DNA of 64,000 nt from Roseiarcus sp963806935 (GTDB taxonomy: Bacteria > Pseudomonadota > Alphaproteobacteria > Rhizobiales > Beijerinckiaceae). Of this stretch, positions 1 to 9,159 are shown piece after piece. Below the pieces are notes generated by a model that was not told the origin of the DNA, did not search any database, and saw nothing but the letters and a program-made list of their open reading frames with translations. Where the stretch lies: positions 186,001-250,000 of the forward strand of contig CAWEAT010000022.1 in NCBI GenBank assembly GCA_963806935.1. The letters run 5' to 3'. The first letter of the stretch is position 1. Each line of letters begins with the position of its first letter. Position numbers and translations under genes: made by a program.

Positions 1-1357
1 TCTTGCTGAACTGGCGCGCATCGTCGAGTCTTCCTACGCATCAAGTGAGGCGCCCTCGCGGCTCGCCCCAGAAATGGAGAAAAGAAGCGCGGATTTGGCC
101 CGGTCGATCGAGGTTGGGGCGCTGAGGCCAGCGATCGACGAAGCGGAAGAGCTTGTTCCCGGGGCCTCGGCGGCCGATCGCGCGGCTCGGCGGGATTACG
201 AGTTCGACACCCCTCGTTCCTACGACCCCCAGGATACCGGGGAGCCTCCAGACCGACGAACGCGGCGGTGGAAACTGACAGTTTCCGGGCTGGCGCTCGT
301 GGGCTTGGCGATGATCGGCGCAGTATTCGCGCTCAAAGGTCGGGTCCCCGGCATGCCCAAGGATCCTCCGTTCATTGCCGCGGCTCAAGGACCGACCAAG
401 GTGCAGCCGCCGACCGACCAGACAGTTACCGCTTCCAATGACCCTTCTGTCTCCGTCCTCAAGGACAACGCGAAGCCGGGAACTGAAAAAATCATCAATT
501 CCGAGGAGCAGCCTGTTGATTTGAGCGCCCAGGCGTCGGCCGACAATCCGCCGCCCGCGCCGGCCAATCCGCCAACTGCGACGCAGCCTCCGCCTGCCGC
601 CACAGCATCGGCAGCGACGCCGGTGGCGGCGACCGTCAACACACCGCTGGTGCCCCCGGCCGCTGCGCCTCCCCCGCCCATGACGTCGGAATTCCCCGAT
701 CCGAAGCCGGTGCGCACGGTTTCCCTGCGGCCGGACGGAACGCCAATCGGCGCACTGCCTGCTGCTCCGACAGGTGGCGACGCGGCGCCCGCCCCGACGA
801 AGCCATCCGCCGCGTTCGCATCAGCGCCGAAACCGACCGGCGACGCGGGCGCGGTGGCGGAAGCTTCGACCCCCAAGCTCGAACTGCCCACCAAGCTTTC
901 GCCGAAGTCCTCAGCGCGCGTGGTGGTCGCGAAAACCGACACGACGGCGCCGGAGGCGAACGCGCAGGCGCCGGGCGAGCCGGCGCAGCCCGGCGCGCAA
1001 CCGAAACCGGCAGAGAAGCCGGCGAAAAAGCCTAAGCCCGAAAAGAACGTGGCGGAGGCGACAGGCGCTGCGGCGCCCGAAACGCCCCCGGTCGACGCAA
1101 CACCCGCGACCACCTCCGGCGGTTGGGCGGTTCAACTCGCGGCGCCGAGGTCGGAAGCGGAGGCCAAGAGCGAAGCCGCACGATTGACCGGCAAGTACGG
1201 CGCTGACCTTAACGGCTCGGCGGTCGGCGTGCACAAGGCGGTGGTGAAGGGCGAAACGATCTATCGCTTGCGCGTAGTCGGCCTCACCAAGGCGGACGCC
1301 GCCGCGCTCTGCGCTCGCCTGAAAGGCGAGGGCGGGGAGTGCTTCATCGCCAAGTGA
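1..1357 (+). CDS. SPOR-domain cell-envelope protein (5' partial)
   Basis: Probably a septal-ring protein that binds denuded peptidoglycan. The frame is open from base 2 of the window, reading LAELARIVESS before the first ATG at 74, so the true start lies upstream. A single membrane helix follows (about residues 67-88 counted from that ATG), then a roughly 250-residue Pro/Ala-rich linker, then a SPOR fold (about 348-427) opening with GGWAVQLAAPRSEAEA. This is the usual layout for alphaproteobacterial SPOR proteins, which sit next to nagZ as here (45 bp gap). Cytoplasmic N-terminus and periplasmic C-terminus are inferred from the topology. The strongly biased linker explains the long spurious antisense frames across it. 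Confidence 0.88.
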   Translation, partial: LAELARIVESSYASSEAPSRLAPEMEKRSADLARSIEVGALRPAIDEAEELVPGASAADRAARRDYEFDTPRSYDPQDTGEPPDRRTRRWKLTVSGLALVGLAMIGAVFALKGRVPGMPKDPPFIAAAQGPTKVQPPTDQTVTASNDPSVSVLKDNAKPGTEKIINSEEQPVDLSAQASADNPPPAPANPPTATQPPPAATASAATPVAATVNTPLVPPAAAPPPPMTSEFPDPKPVRTVSLRPDGTPIGALPAAPTGGDAAPAPTKPSAAFASAPKPTGDAGAVAEASTPKLELPTKLSPKSSARVVVAKTDTTAPEANAQAPGEPAQPGAQPKPAEKPAKKPKPEKNVAEATGAAAPETPPVDATPATTSGGWAVQLAAPRSEAEAKSEAARLTGKYGADLNGSAVGVHKAVVKGETIYRLRVVGLTKADAAALCARLKGEGGECFIAK

Positions 1358-1402
1358 GCCAGGCGACCTGCCGCTGTTTGCGGGCCGCGGCTGGGAGCCA
1401 AA

Positions 1403-2413
1403 ATGCCTAAGGCCTTCATCTGCGGCTGTGCGGGCCTCGCGCTCGATGCGGAGGAGCGCGCGTTCCTTCGCCGCGAGGACCCCTGGGGTCTGATCCTGTT
1501 TAAGCGCAATGTCGCCGATCGCGATCAGCTGCGCGCCTTGACGCGCTCGTTTCGGGAATGTGTCGGGCGCGCTGATGCGCCCGTCTTGATCGATCAAGAG
1601 GGTGGCCGGGTTCAGCGCATGGCGCCTCCACATTGGCGCTCGTACCCCGCGGCCGCTGTGATCGAAGCCGGGTTTGAGCCTTCCCGAGCCGAGGCGGCGG
1701 CGCGTCTTGTGGCTCGGCTGATTGCTTTCGACCTGGCCGAAGTCGGGATCACCGTCGATTGCGCGCCCGTGCTTGATGTCGCCGAGCCTGGGACGCATGC
1801 CGCCATCGGCAGCCGGGCTTTCTCCTCTCGGCCCGAGCGCGTTGCCGCGATGGGTCGAGCGGTCGCCGAAGGACTTCTTGCCGGCGGCGTCGCGCCCGTC
1901 GTGAAGCATATGCCGGGCCATGGCCGTGCGCGCGCCGACAGCCATCACGAGCTGCCCGTTGTCGACGCCTCGCGCGATGGCCTCAAACGCGATTTTGCGC
2001 CTTTTGCCGCGCTCAATGACCTGCCGATGGCAATGAGCGCGCATGTCCTTTACACGGCGATTGACGATCGTCATCCCGCGACGGCGTCTTCAATCGTGGT
2101 CGCGAAAGTCATGCGCGGCGAGATCGGGTTCGATGGCCTCATTCTGAGCGACGACGTGTCGATGAAGGCGTTGACCGGTTCATACGAAGAGCGCGCTGCG
2201 GCGATCATCGACGCCGGGCTGGATATCGTCCTTCATTGTAATGGCGAACTCGACCAAGCCCGCGCGGTAGCGTCCGCCACGCCCGAGCTTACAGGCGCTT
2301 CGCTGCGGCGCGCCAGATTGGCCTTGGCTTGCATTTCGGCGCCCGAGCCATTTGACCTCGATGACGGCGAGCGGCGACTCGCGGCCATCACCGCCGAACT
2401 TGCCGTCAGTTAA
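1403..2413 (+). CDS. nagZ: beta-N-acetylhexosaminidase (glycoside hydrolase family 3)
   Basis: Removes N-acetylglucosamine from anhydro-muropeptides during cytoplasmic peptidoglycan recycling. The 336-residue length matches NagZ. The diagnostic loop KHMPGHGRARADSHH (residues 168-182) supplies the catalytic Asp/His pair, and LILSDDVSM (about 247-254) holds the nucleophile Asp. There is no signal peptide, as expected. It follows the SPOR gene closely and is probably cotranscribed with it. In most Rhizobiales scpA-scpB come next; here they lie about 4.7 kb away, beyond dinB and in the opposite orientation. Confidence 0.95.
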   Translation: MPKAFICGCAGLALDAEERAFLRREDPWGLILFKRNVADRDQLRALTRSFRECVGRADAPVLIDQEGGRVQRMAPPHWRSYPAAAVIEAGFEPSRAEAAARLVARLIAFDLAEVGITVDCAPVLDVAEPGTHAAIGSRAFSSRPERVAAMGRAVAEGLLAGGVAPVVKHMPGHGRARADSHHELPVVDASRDGLKRDFAPFAALNDLPMAMSAHVLYTAIDDRHPATASSIVVAKVMRGEIGFDGLILSDDVSMKALTGSYEERAAAIIDAGLDIVLHCNGELDQARAVASATPELTGASLRRARLALACISAPEPFDLDDGERRLAAITAELAVS

Positions 2414-2727
2414 ACGGAAGCGCGGCGCGACGTTGGCCCTTGGGTTTTCTTGGCCTGGGCCGTTTTGGCCCCGAAGATACCCGCTCGTAACCTTGGGATA
2501 TCTTGGTATTCCTTGGATTCTTTCGTCCGAATCAAGACATTTCAAGGGGTTGCGAGGCTCGGCGGGGGTGAACCTTTATCTCGCGGCTATGGTTGTGTTG
2601 CAAACGCCGGAAATAGCACCACGTGAGTCTGACACTTGTGGAGGGCAAGGATTGCTCATCGGGCAAGTTTACCCGAATTTCTGATTTTCTGCAATAGATT
2701 GCGCCTCGCGGCGTCGTTCCCAGCTGA
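2414..2727. other. Intergenic region between convergent nagZ and pleD
   Basis: About 314 bp between two converging genes, lower in GC than its flanks. The overlapping frames here lack recognisable domains or a credible start. I looked for rpmG, which often follows pleD, and did not find it. I see no clear terminator hairpin with a T-run. Confidence 0.6.
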
Positions 2728-4098
2728 TCACGCCGCATCCAGAGTGACGCGATTGCGGCCGGCGGACTTCGAGAGGTAGAGCGCCCGGTCGGCGCGGCGA
2801 TAAAGATCCGCGGAGTCCTGTTCGCCGCGAACATCCGCGAGGCCGATCGAGACGGTTATCGAAACTGGCCCGGCGGCGTCTCCAACAGGGAACGCCCTGT
2901 TTTCTATGCTTCGGCGGGCACGCTCCGCCATCCGCGCCGCGTGGCTTGCGTCGAGCCCCGGCATGGCTACGACAAACTCTTCTCCGCCCAAACGACACAC
3001 GAGGTCGCCGCCGCGGACAATCTGTTGCAGTTCGGCGGCGAAGCCCTTGAGAACGAGGTCGCCGACATCGTGGCCAAAGGTGTCATTGATGCGCTTGAAA
3101 TGATCGATATCGAGAATCATCATTGTTAACGGCGCGCCGCGCTGCCGCGCGAGCTCGATCATCGCCGGTAGGCGGCGGTCCAGGAAGCGCCGATTGTTAA
3201 GGCCGGTCAGCGGATCGTAGAACGCCATCTCCACGGATTGCCGCACGGATTGCTGGAGTCGATCCACATAGCGCTTCTGGCGGACGTTTGTGCGGGCGCG
3301 AGCCAGCAGTTCGTTTCGGTCGACCGGTCGCGAAAGGTAGTCGTTGACGCCGAGTTCGAGGCCGCGAAGAACCGTCTGCCGATCTTCGCGGTCCGCAATC
3401 AGGAGGATTGGGAGATTCCGCGTCGACGCGTGCGATCGCGCCTGACTGCAAAGCCTCAAACCGTCGAACTCCCCGAGACCGAGCGTGACGATCATGAGGT
3501 CGACGTCTTCGCTGCGCGCCTTGGCGAGAGCCTCGCTCGGCTCATCGATCTGGATGACATCATGATATGGCGTCAACGCGTTGACGAGGCGCTCGAATGA
3601 GCTTCGCTGGTGATCGACGAGCAAGATGCGTCCTCGTTCCGGGACTTGCGGCGAAAGGGCCTCAACGGCGTCGGTCACATCAGCGCCGGCGCTGTGCGCG
3701 GCGCGGCTGCGCAGTTCGTCAATCGAGAACTTGAGTCGGGCCAGTGACCGAACGCGAGCAATCAGCGCGATTTCATCGACCGGCTTGGTCAGGAAGTCGT
3801 CAGCGCCCGCTTCGAGACCGCGAACGCGGTCAGCAGGCCGGTCGAGCGCTGTGACGAGGATGACTGGCAGATGGGCGGTCTCAGGTGCAGCCCTCAATCG
3901 CCGGCAGACTTCCAACCCGTCCATGCCAGGCATCATCACGTCGAGGAGGACGAGATCGCAGCCGCCCATTTTGCAGATCGCAATTGCATCGGGGCCATTC
4001 GTCGCCGTCAACACCTCGAAGTATTCGATGCTGAGCCTCGTCTCGAGGAGCTTACGGTTGGGCTCCACGTCGTCAACCACCAGGACGCGAGCCGTCAT
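2728..4098 (-). CDS. pleD: PleD-family response regulator / diguanylate cyclase
   Basis: Makes cyclic di-GMP in response to phosphorylation and controls polar development in alphaproteobacteria. Of 456 residues, receiver domain 1 spans about 1-120 with phospho-acceptor Asp53 (LLDVMMPGMD). Receiver domain 2 spans about 155-275 and lacks the acceptor Asp (Thr in its place), as in classic PleD adaptor domains. The GGDEF domain covers about 285-456 with active-site GGEEF at 371-375. An inhibitory I-site RGGD sits at 362-365, so product feedback is expected. The start ATG overlaps the divK stop by 4 bp, giving a divK-pleD operon with translational coupling. Confidence 0.96.
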   Translation of the reverse strand: MTARVLVVDDVEPNRKLLETRLSIEYFEVLTATNGPDAIAICKMGGCDLVLLDVMMPGMDGLEVCRRLRAAPETAHLPVILVTALDRPADRVRGLEAGADDFLTKPVDEIALIARVRSLARLKFSIDELRSRAAHSAGADVTDAVEALSPQVPERGRILLVDHQRSSFERLVNALTPYHDVIQIDEPSEALAKARSEDVDLMIVTLGLGEFDGLRLCSQARSHASTRNLPILLIADREDRQTVLRGLELGVNDYLSRPVDRNELLARARTNVRQKRYVDRLQQSVRQSVEMAFYDPLTGLNNRRFLDRRLPAMIELARQRGAPLTMMILDIDHFKRINDTFGHDVGDLVLKGFAAELQQIVRGGDLVCRLGGEEFVVAMPGLDASHAARMAERARRSIENRAFPVGDAAGPVSITVSIGLADVRGEQDSADLYRRADRALYLSKSAGRNRVTLDAA

Positions 4099-4475
4099 TG
4101 CTTCGTTCCCGGCCCAAGGAATTGATCGATTGTGTCGAAGAACCTGGCGACTGAGATCGGCTTCGACAGGTAAGCTTCGCAGCCGCCCTGACGAATTTTT
4201 TCCTCATCGCCTTTCATGGCGAATGCGGTCACTGCTACGACGGGTATCGCCCGCAGCTCTTCGTCATCCTTTAGCCATTGCGTGACCTCGAGCCCGGAGA
4301 CTTCCGGCAGCTGAATGTCCATGAGGATGAGATCCGGCCGGTGCTTGCGCGCCAACGCAACCGCTTCAATACCGCTGCGCGTTTGCACGATTCGGTGTCC
4401 TCGCGTCTCGACGAGGTCGTTGAATAGCTTCATGTTGAGTTCATTGTCCTCAACGATGAGCACAGTCTTGGGCAT
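4095..4475 (-). CDS. divK: Single-domain response regulator DivK
   Basis: Single receiver domain that relays phosphate in the DivJ-PleC-DivL pathway and so sets CtrA activity and cell fate. I chose the start at MPKTVLIVEDNE rather than a Met seven codons upstream because this is the conserved DivK N-terminus. It gives 126 residues with acceptor Asp53 (LILMDIQLPE), conserved Thr (VAVTAFA) and Lys (YLSKPI). There is no output domain. It lies directly upstream of pleD with a 4-bp ATGA overlap, the standard order in Rhizobiales. Confidence 0.95.
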   Translation of the reverse strand: MPKTVLIVEDNELNMKLFNDLVETRGHRIVQTRSGIEAVALARKHRPDLILMDIQLPEVSGLEVTQWLKDDEELRAIPVVAVTAFAMKGDEEKIRQGGCEAYLSKPISVARFFDTIDQFLGPGTKQ

Positions 4476-4556
4476 TCGGGGGTCCATTCGGCGCAAAATC
4501 GGCCGGTCAGATCGCAGACGCTAACGTCGAGACATTTACGAAAGGAGAATCGGAGT

Positions 4557-4865
4557 ATGCGCGATTCCTCGAAAGCGCGGCAATCCGTCAGCCTGGAATT
4601 CGGCCAGTCGTTGGCCGCCTCGGCGTTGAGCTTTCTCGCGGCCGACCCTGAGAGGCTCAACCAATTCCTCAGTCTTACCGGACTTGGCCCGCACAATCTG
4701 CGGGCTGCGGCGGAAGATCCAGCGTTTCACGCGTCGGTGCTCGAGTATATGCTTGCCGACGAGGAGCTTCTCCTCCAATTCGCTGCCGATTCCGACCTTG
4801 GGCCTGAGAAAATCGCGCTCGCGCGTCAGGCCCTGGGCGGGTCGGTTTATTTGAGCGACCCTTGA
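4557..4865 (+). CDS. DUF3572 family protein
   Basis: A 102-residue acidic helical protein of unknown function, matching from memory the DUF3572 family restricted to alphaproteobacteria. The core contains the repeated pattern ALSFLAADPERLNQFLSLTG followed by AEDPAFHASVLEYMLADE. A purine-rich ribosome-binding site (AAAGGAGAA) lies about 8 bp before the ATG. Its TGA overlaps the TTG start of dinB, and divK diverges on the other side. Linkage to divK-pleD and dinB is typical of the family. No catalytic motif is visible. Confidence 0.85.
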   Translation: MRDSSKARQSVSLEFGQSLAASALSFLAADPERLNQFLSLTGLGPHNLRAAAEDPAFHASVLEYMLADEELLLQFAADSDLGPEKIALARQALGGSVYLSDP

Positions 4866-6151
4866 CGGATGGGCGGATGCGCCGGCTTTGCCGCGACTGC
4901 ATGAGACGCAGCTCAATCGACATGACGCGCTGCGGCCATTGCGGATCGCCCCGGACCATCGATCTTGAAGCCGCCGAAGGGCTGGCGATCGCGCATGTCG
5001 ACTGCGACGCATTCTACGCCGCGGTCGAAAAGCGCGACGACGCCAGCCTCAAGGACAAGCCGGTGATCGTCGGCGGCTCGGGGCCGCGAGCTGTGGTCGC
5101 CACCTGCTGTTATATCGCCCGCACGTTCGGGGTCCGCTCGGCGATGCCGATGTCGCGCGCCCTGGCGCTGTGTCCACAGGCCACCGTACTGCCGCCCGAC
5201 ATGGCCAAATATGCGCGAGTTGGGCGCGAAATCCGCATCAAAATGCTTGAACTCACTCCCCTGGTCGAGCCGCTTTCCATCGACGAGGCGTTTCTCGATC
5301 TGACCGGCTGCGACGGACCCAACGGCGCCAGCACAGCCGAAACGCTTGCGCGATTCGCCCGCGACGTCGAAGCGAACACCGGCGTGACTGTTTCGGTCGG
5401 CCTCAGTTACTGCAAGTTTCTGGCGAAACTCGCGTCCGATCTCGACAAGCCGCGCGGTTTCGCCGTGATCACGCGGGAAAAAGCAAAGGCTTGGCTTGCT
5501 CCGCAAAGCGTCGGGCGCCTGTGGGGGGTGGGCAAGGTCGGGCGCGAGCGACTCGAGCGATTGGGTTTCCATACGATCGGCGATTTGCAAGGCATTGATG
5601 AACGGTCAGCCTTCTCGCGTCTCGGCGACGATGGTCTCCGGTTGTGGCGGCTTGCGCAAGGTCGCGACGATCGCCCCGTGGTTGCGGAGCGCGAGACCAA
5701 AAGCATTTCGAGCGAGACGACCTTCGATTGTGACATCAGCGACAAAGCGGAGCTCACGCGGATCTTGCTTGTGCATTGCGATCGGGTCGCCGCGCGGCTG
5801 CGCAAGGAGGGCCTCTCGGCCTGCGGCGTGACGTTGAAATTGCGCCTGCCCGATTTCAGTCTGCGCACCCGCAGCCGCGCCGGCCTGAAGGCGACGCAGC
5901 TTGCGCCGAGACTGTTCCAGGCGGCGCGCCCGTTGCTCGACGCCCAGCCCGCCGGGACGGCCTATCGCCTGTTGGGGATCGCCGCGACCAACCTGGCGCC
6001 GGCCGAGCGCGCGGATGAAGAGGATCTGATCGGAGGCGACGGCGGTCGCGAAAAGGTTCGTGAGGCGGCGATCGCGAGCCTGCGCGACAGATTTGGCTCC
6101 GCCGCAGTGCAGCGAGGACTCGCCTTTCGACCGGGGTCGAGAACAAAGTGA
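4862..6151 (+). CDS. dinB: DNA polymerase IV (Y family)
   Basis: Error-prone translesion polymerase. Its 429 residues include an N-terminal extension with two CxxC pairs (CRDC and CGHC, about residues 10-27) that looks like a small zinc-binding module, then the palm with metal-binding motifs HVDCDAFYAAVEKRD and SIDEAFLDL, helix-hairpin-helix DNA-binding segments and the little-finger domain. The TTG start at 4862 overlaps the upstream stop; an in-frame ATG at 4877 is the alternative. I saw no GAAC-N7-GAAC operator immediately upstream, so SOS control would have to act further away or be absent. Confidence 0.95.
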   Translation: MTDGRMRRLCRDCMRRSSIDMTRCGHCGSPRTIDLEAAEGLAIAHVDCDAFYAAVEKRDDASLKDKPVIVGGSGPRAVVATCCYIARTFGVRSAMPMSRALALCPQATVLPPDMAKYARVGREIRIKMLELTPLVEPLSIDEAFLDLTGCDGPNGASTAETLARFARDVEANTGVTVSVGLSYCKFLAKLASDLDKPRGFAVITREKAKAWLAPQSVGRLWGVGKVGRERLERLGFHTIGDLQGIDERSAFSRLGDDGLRLWRLAQGRDDRPVVAERETKSISSETTFDCDISDKAELTRILLVHCDRVAARLRKEGLSACGVTLKLRLPDFSLRTRSRAGLKATQLAPRLFQAARPLLDAQPAGTAYRLLGIAATNLAPAERADEEDLIGGDGGREKVREAAIASLRDRFGSAAVQRGLAFRPGSRTK

Positions 6152-6160
6152 GCGTCGGCT

Positions 6161-6994
6161 CTACTTGGCGCAGGCGGAAGCCGGCAGAATCTCGAGCTTG
6201 CGCAAATGCGCATGAAGGGCGAAGGCGCCGTAGTCGAGCTTGAGGCTGCCCGAGACGCCGTTCTCGTAAAGGTCGAAGGAAAGCGTGTACTCGGGCGCCG
6301 AGTCGGTAGCCGCCTCGTCAAAGTACGAGATCACCACCGGCCAACGGCGGATCCCGCCGAGCGCGGTCGCCGTCTCGGCGTCCTCGCCGGGCTTGGTCTC
6401 TTCCTTTCCGATCACCGACAGGGTGGCGAAGATCTTCGCGCCGGTATCCGAGCCGTCGTAGACCCGCGCCTGGATGGCGCCGCCGCCGTGCTTGGCGGCG
6501 TCGATCAGGCGTTCGATATGCTGGGTGGGAAAGAGAACGTCACGGCCGAAGTCGAGCGATTTCGCCTGCGGCTTGGTGAGCTGGACGCGCAAGTCGTCGT
6601 CGGCGCCGCGCGTGGCGGTGCCGACTACGGGTTTGGTCTCCTGCAACCCTTGGGAATCGATTTGGAACCGCATCGACTTCCCGCCAGCCTCCTCAAAGGA
6701 CATGGCGTTTACCTGCATCGAGAGCGGGTCGCCCTCGCTGCGCTCCATCTCGGTCATCTGGCGAAAGTTGGAGGTATAGCCTTCGCAAGGGGAGCCGCGG
6801 AATTCGTAAGCGATCAGGCCGGTCGCCGATATCGGGGTCTGGGAGGACGTTCGCGGAGGGGCCGAGGGGTCGACCAGGGAAATGTCATAGGCCGCACGAT
6901 GGGAGGCGAGCGGCAGAACGGGCGAAGCCTCGGCAAGCGCGGCGACGCTTGAGCAGAGGATGGCCGCCAGGCTAACGGCTAATCGGGGAACCAT
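6161..6994 (-). CDS. eipB: EipB-family periplasmic envelope-integrity protein (DUF1849)
   Basis: Periplasmic beta-spiral protein needed for cell-envelope integrity in Brucella, and conserved across Rhizobiales. I start it at MVPRLAVSLAAI, giving 277 residues with a Sec signal peptide ending near ALAEA (about residue 22). EipB has one conserved disulfide; Cys70 (GSPCEGYTS) and Cys275 (PASACAK), at opposite ends of the mature protein, fit that pair. It converges with dinB 9 bp away. The partner lipoprotein EipA is not in this window. Confidence 0.88.
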   Translation of the reverse strand: MVPRLAVSLAAILCSSVAALAEASPVLPLASHRAAYDISLVDPSAPPRTSSQTPISATGLIAYEFRGSPCEGYTSNFRQMTEMERSEGDPLSMQVNAMSFEEAGGKSMRFQIDSQGLQETKPVVGTATRGADDDLRVQLTKPQAKSLDFGRDVLFPTQHIERLIDAAKHGGGAIQARVYDGSDTGAKIFATLSVIGKEETKPGEDAETATALGGIRRWPVVISYFDEAATDSAPEYTLSFDLYENGVSGSLKLDYGAFALHAHLRKLEILPASACAK

Positions 6995-7110
6995 GGTCAC
7001 TCCACGGGCAGACGGCAATCTGCAAAGTCCGTCGCGTTTTCGGCGCTTTCGTGACGGCGGCGAAATCTCCGTCGCCCGCCGTCGCCAGCCGCTTCACCGG
7101 CGGTTGATGC

Positions 7111-7824
7111 TCAACGTTTCTCTTCTACGTCAAGCGGCGTCCAGGCCCGTTCAAGCGCGGCGGACTCTTCGAGCGGATCCTCGTCCGCCCTCAGCGCCGC
7201 CCCATCATCGGGATGGGGAACATCATAGCCGACCGGCAGCCTTCCGTCGAACAATCCCGCGCCTTTGAGCTCGTCGAGCCCGGGAAGGTCGGCGATCGCA
7301 TCGAGGCCGAAATGGACCAGAAACTCGCTCGTCGTTCCGTAAGTGATGGGTCGGCCGGGCGCCTTCCGGCGCCCTCGCACGCGGACCCAGCCAGCCTCCA
7401 TCAGCACGTCGAGCGCGCCCTTCGACACTGCGACGCCGCGGATTTCTTCGACATCGGCGCGGGTGACGGGTTGGTGATAGGCGACGATGGCGAGCGTCTC
7501 GAGCGCGGCGCGGGAGAGCTTGCGCTTTTCCTCGCGATCGCGAGCCAGGAGCCAGGCAAGATCGCCGGCCGTGCGGAACATCCACTTCCGTGCGACCCGC
7601 ACGAGATTGACGCCGCGTCCGGCGTAGAGGCCGCGCAGCTCCTCCATCACCGCTGCGACGTCCGCGCCTTCCGACAGCTGGGCGGCGATCGTCGATTCCT
7701 CGAGCGGTTCAGCCGAAGCAAATACCATCGCTTCGGCGATGCGCACGTCCTCGGGCGACACGCCGGGCGTTGCGACCGGGCCAAACAATTGGGCGACATT
7801 ATCCGTGGCGGTCGTGCGGCTCAT
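7111..7824 (-). CDS. scpB: Segregation and condensation protein B
   Basis: Winged-helix subunit of the SMC-ScpAB condensin that compacts and segregates the chromosome. I chose the ATG at 7824, preceded by an AAGAGAGA ribosome-binding site, because the open frame upstream is low-complexity and non-conserved. The result is 237 residues. The tandem winged-helix core is clear: VEALVFAS-like AEAMVFASAEPL, ALETLAIVAYHQPVTRADVEEIRGV and RPITYGTTSEFLVHFGL. scpA lies upstream on the same strand with about a 100-bp gap, so the pair is probably cotranscribed. Confidence 0.95.
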   Translation of the reverse strand: MSRTTATDNVAQLFGPVATPGVSPEDVRIAEAMVFASAEPLEESTIAAQLSEGADVAAVMEELRGLYAGRGVNLVRVARKWMFRTAGDLAWLLARDREEKRKLSRAALETLAIVAYHQPVTRADVEEIRGVAVSKGALDVLMEAGWVRVRGRRKAPGRPITYGTTSEFLVHFGLDAIADLPGLDELKGAGLFDGRLPVGYDVPHPDDGAALRADEDPLEESAALERAWTPLDVEEKR

Positions 7825-7924
7825 GCAGCGTCTCTCTTGAATTGGAGCGCCGGGCCGGGCGCCCGGCCGCGGGGCGCGGGTGGTCGGCAGCGCGGGCTCG
7901 ACCGAGGGCAGGCGTGCGGGACAG

Positions 7925-8731
7925 TCAAGCGGCTTGCTCCCCGGCCGCCTCGGGATCTCGCGGGCGCAGCCAGAGAGGCGCAAACGCCCGCTCCTGGCGA
8001 ATCTCAACTCTGCCCTCGCGCGCGAGCTCGAGCGAGGCCGAAAAGGCGGAGGCGCGCGCGCTCCGCAGCATCGAGGAATCGGTGCAGGCCTGAAGCAGGA
8101 AATCGTCGAAAGCCGTCCAGTCGGGCTGGCCGCCGACGAGACGCGTCAAGGCCTCGCGCGCCTCGGCGAGCGACCAGACCTCGCGCGTCTTGAAGCGAAC
8201 GCGGGCAAGAGCGTGCCGCTGAGCCTGCCGGGCGTAAGCCGCCAACAGGTCATAGAGATTCGCCTCATAGGACATGCGGCGCGACGTCTCGATCGGCTCA
8301 GGCTCGCCTCTGGCGAAGAAGTCGCGGCCGAGGCGAGGGCGGTTGAGCAGGAATTCGCCGGCCTTTCGAATCGCCGCGAGAGCGCGCAGCCGCCGCGCGA
8401 GAGCCTCGGCAAGCGCCGAGGCGTCCTGATCGGCCGGCTCCGGGGGGGCGGGAAGAAGCAGACGCGACTTCAGAAAAGCGAGCCATGCGGCCATGACCAG
8501 ATAGTCCGCGGCGAGCTCGAGCCGGAGCTTGCGCGCGGCCTCGACGAACTCGAGATATTGCTCGGCCAGCGCCAGGATCGAGATGCGCGCGAGGTCGACC
8601 CGCTGCCGGCGGGCAAGCTCCAGCAACAGGTCAAGCGGCCCCTCGAAACCGTCGAGATCGACGGTGAAGGCGGGTTCGCCCGTAGCCTGAACATGGTCGA
8701 AGTCGACTTGAAACGCGTCCGCGCCGGCCAC
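7925..8731 (-). CDS. scpA: Segregation and condensation protein A
   Basis: Kleisin subunit that bridges SMC heads and recruits ScpB. 268 residues. The kleisin N-terminus VDLDGFEGPLDLLLELAR (about 24-41) and the C-terminal winged helix are recognisable. The start is GTG, and the choice is supported by a near-perfect Shine-Dalgarno GGAGGTGA a few bases before it. Gene order is scpA then scpB. They are usually found directly after nagZ, so the local order has been rearranged. Confidence 0.93.
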   Translation of the reverse strand: MAGADAFQVDFDHVQATGEPAFTVDLDGFEGPLDLLLELARRQRVDLARISILALAEQYLEFVEAARKLRLELAADYLVMAAWLAFLKSRLLLPAPPEPADQDASALAEALARRLRALAAIRKAGEFLLNRPRLGRDFFARGEPEPIETSRRMSYEANLYDLLAAYARQAQRHALARVRFKTREVWSLAEAREALTRLVGGQPDWTAFDDFLLQACTDSSMLRSARASAFSASLELAREGRVEIRQERAFAPLWLRPRDPEAAGEQAA

Positions 8732-9159
8732 GAATCACCTCCGTCCTGCATGCTGACGCAGCGGGGAAGGGCAGGCAAGGGGCGTCCGGCGTCGGTCAAC
8801 AGGGCCTTGGCCACGAAGTCGTCGCCGCAGATCCGCTCGGCTAACCAACCCTCCCCAAGATTCGTCAACGTATTGCGTAAGACGCGCCGCGAAGATCCAT
8901 TACGTAACGTAAGGATTAACTGAGTCCGTTGAGGTAAATACGATAAGGTTGAACTTAACGCTCCGTTTATTGTTGCGCCAGCGGCGGCTCCAGCTATTGT
9001 TTCTTTCGTCTTCAACGCAAAAGCTACGAGAGACGCCCCACAGGCGCCGGGTTTCGCCGCATCCCCCGGGACCTGCAGGGCTGGCCGGCCAGAACGCGTT
9101 TCTGCGGCGATCCCTGCATGACGCGCTCTGCCGGCCTCCTTTCGCCGGACGATTATCGG
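8732..9159. other. 428-bp intergenic region upstream of scpA
   Basis: Lies between the lexA stop and the scpA start, both on the minus strand, so it should contain the scpA promoter. It has an AT-richer core (about 8860-8970) with a perfect 6-1-6 inverted repeat TTACGTAACGTAA at 8900-8912. A minus-strand open frame crossing the region has no recognisable domain and runs antisense into scpA codons, so I do not call it a gene. Confidence 0.6.

Noticed and set aside
385..1113. Long minus-strand open frame antisense to the SPOR gene
   Set aside because: Ala/Gly-rich translation mirrors the Pro/Ala-rich linker on the plus strand; no domain and no start context.
2352..2684. Plus-strand frame between nagZ and pleD, and a search for rpmG
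   Set aside because: The frame starts inside nagZ and has no domain; none of the L33 signature residues could be found on either strand.
8470..9015. Minus-strand open frame upstream of scpA
   Set aside because: Overlaps scpA in another frame and shows no recognisable domain; the scpA GTG with a strong Shine-Dalgarno explains the strand better.
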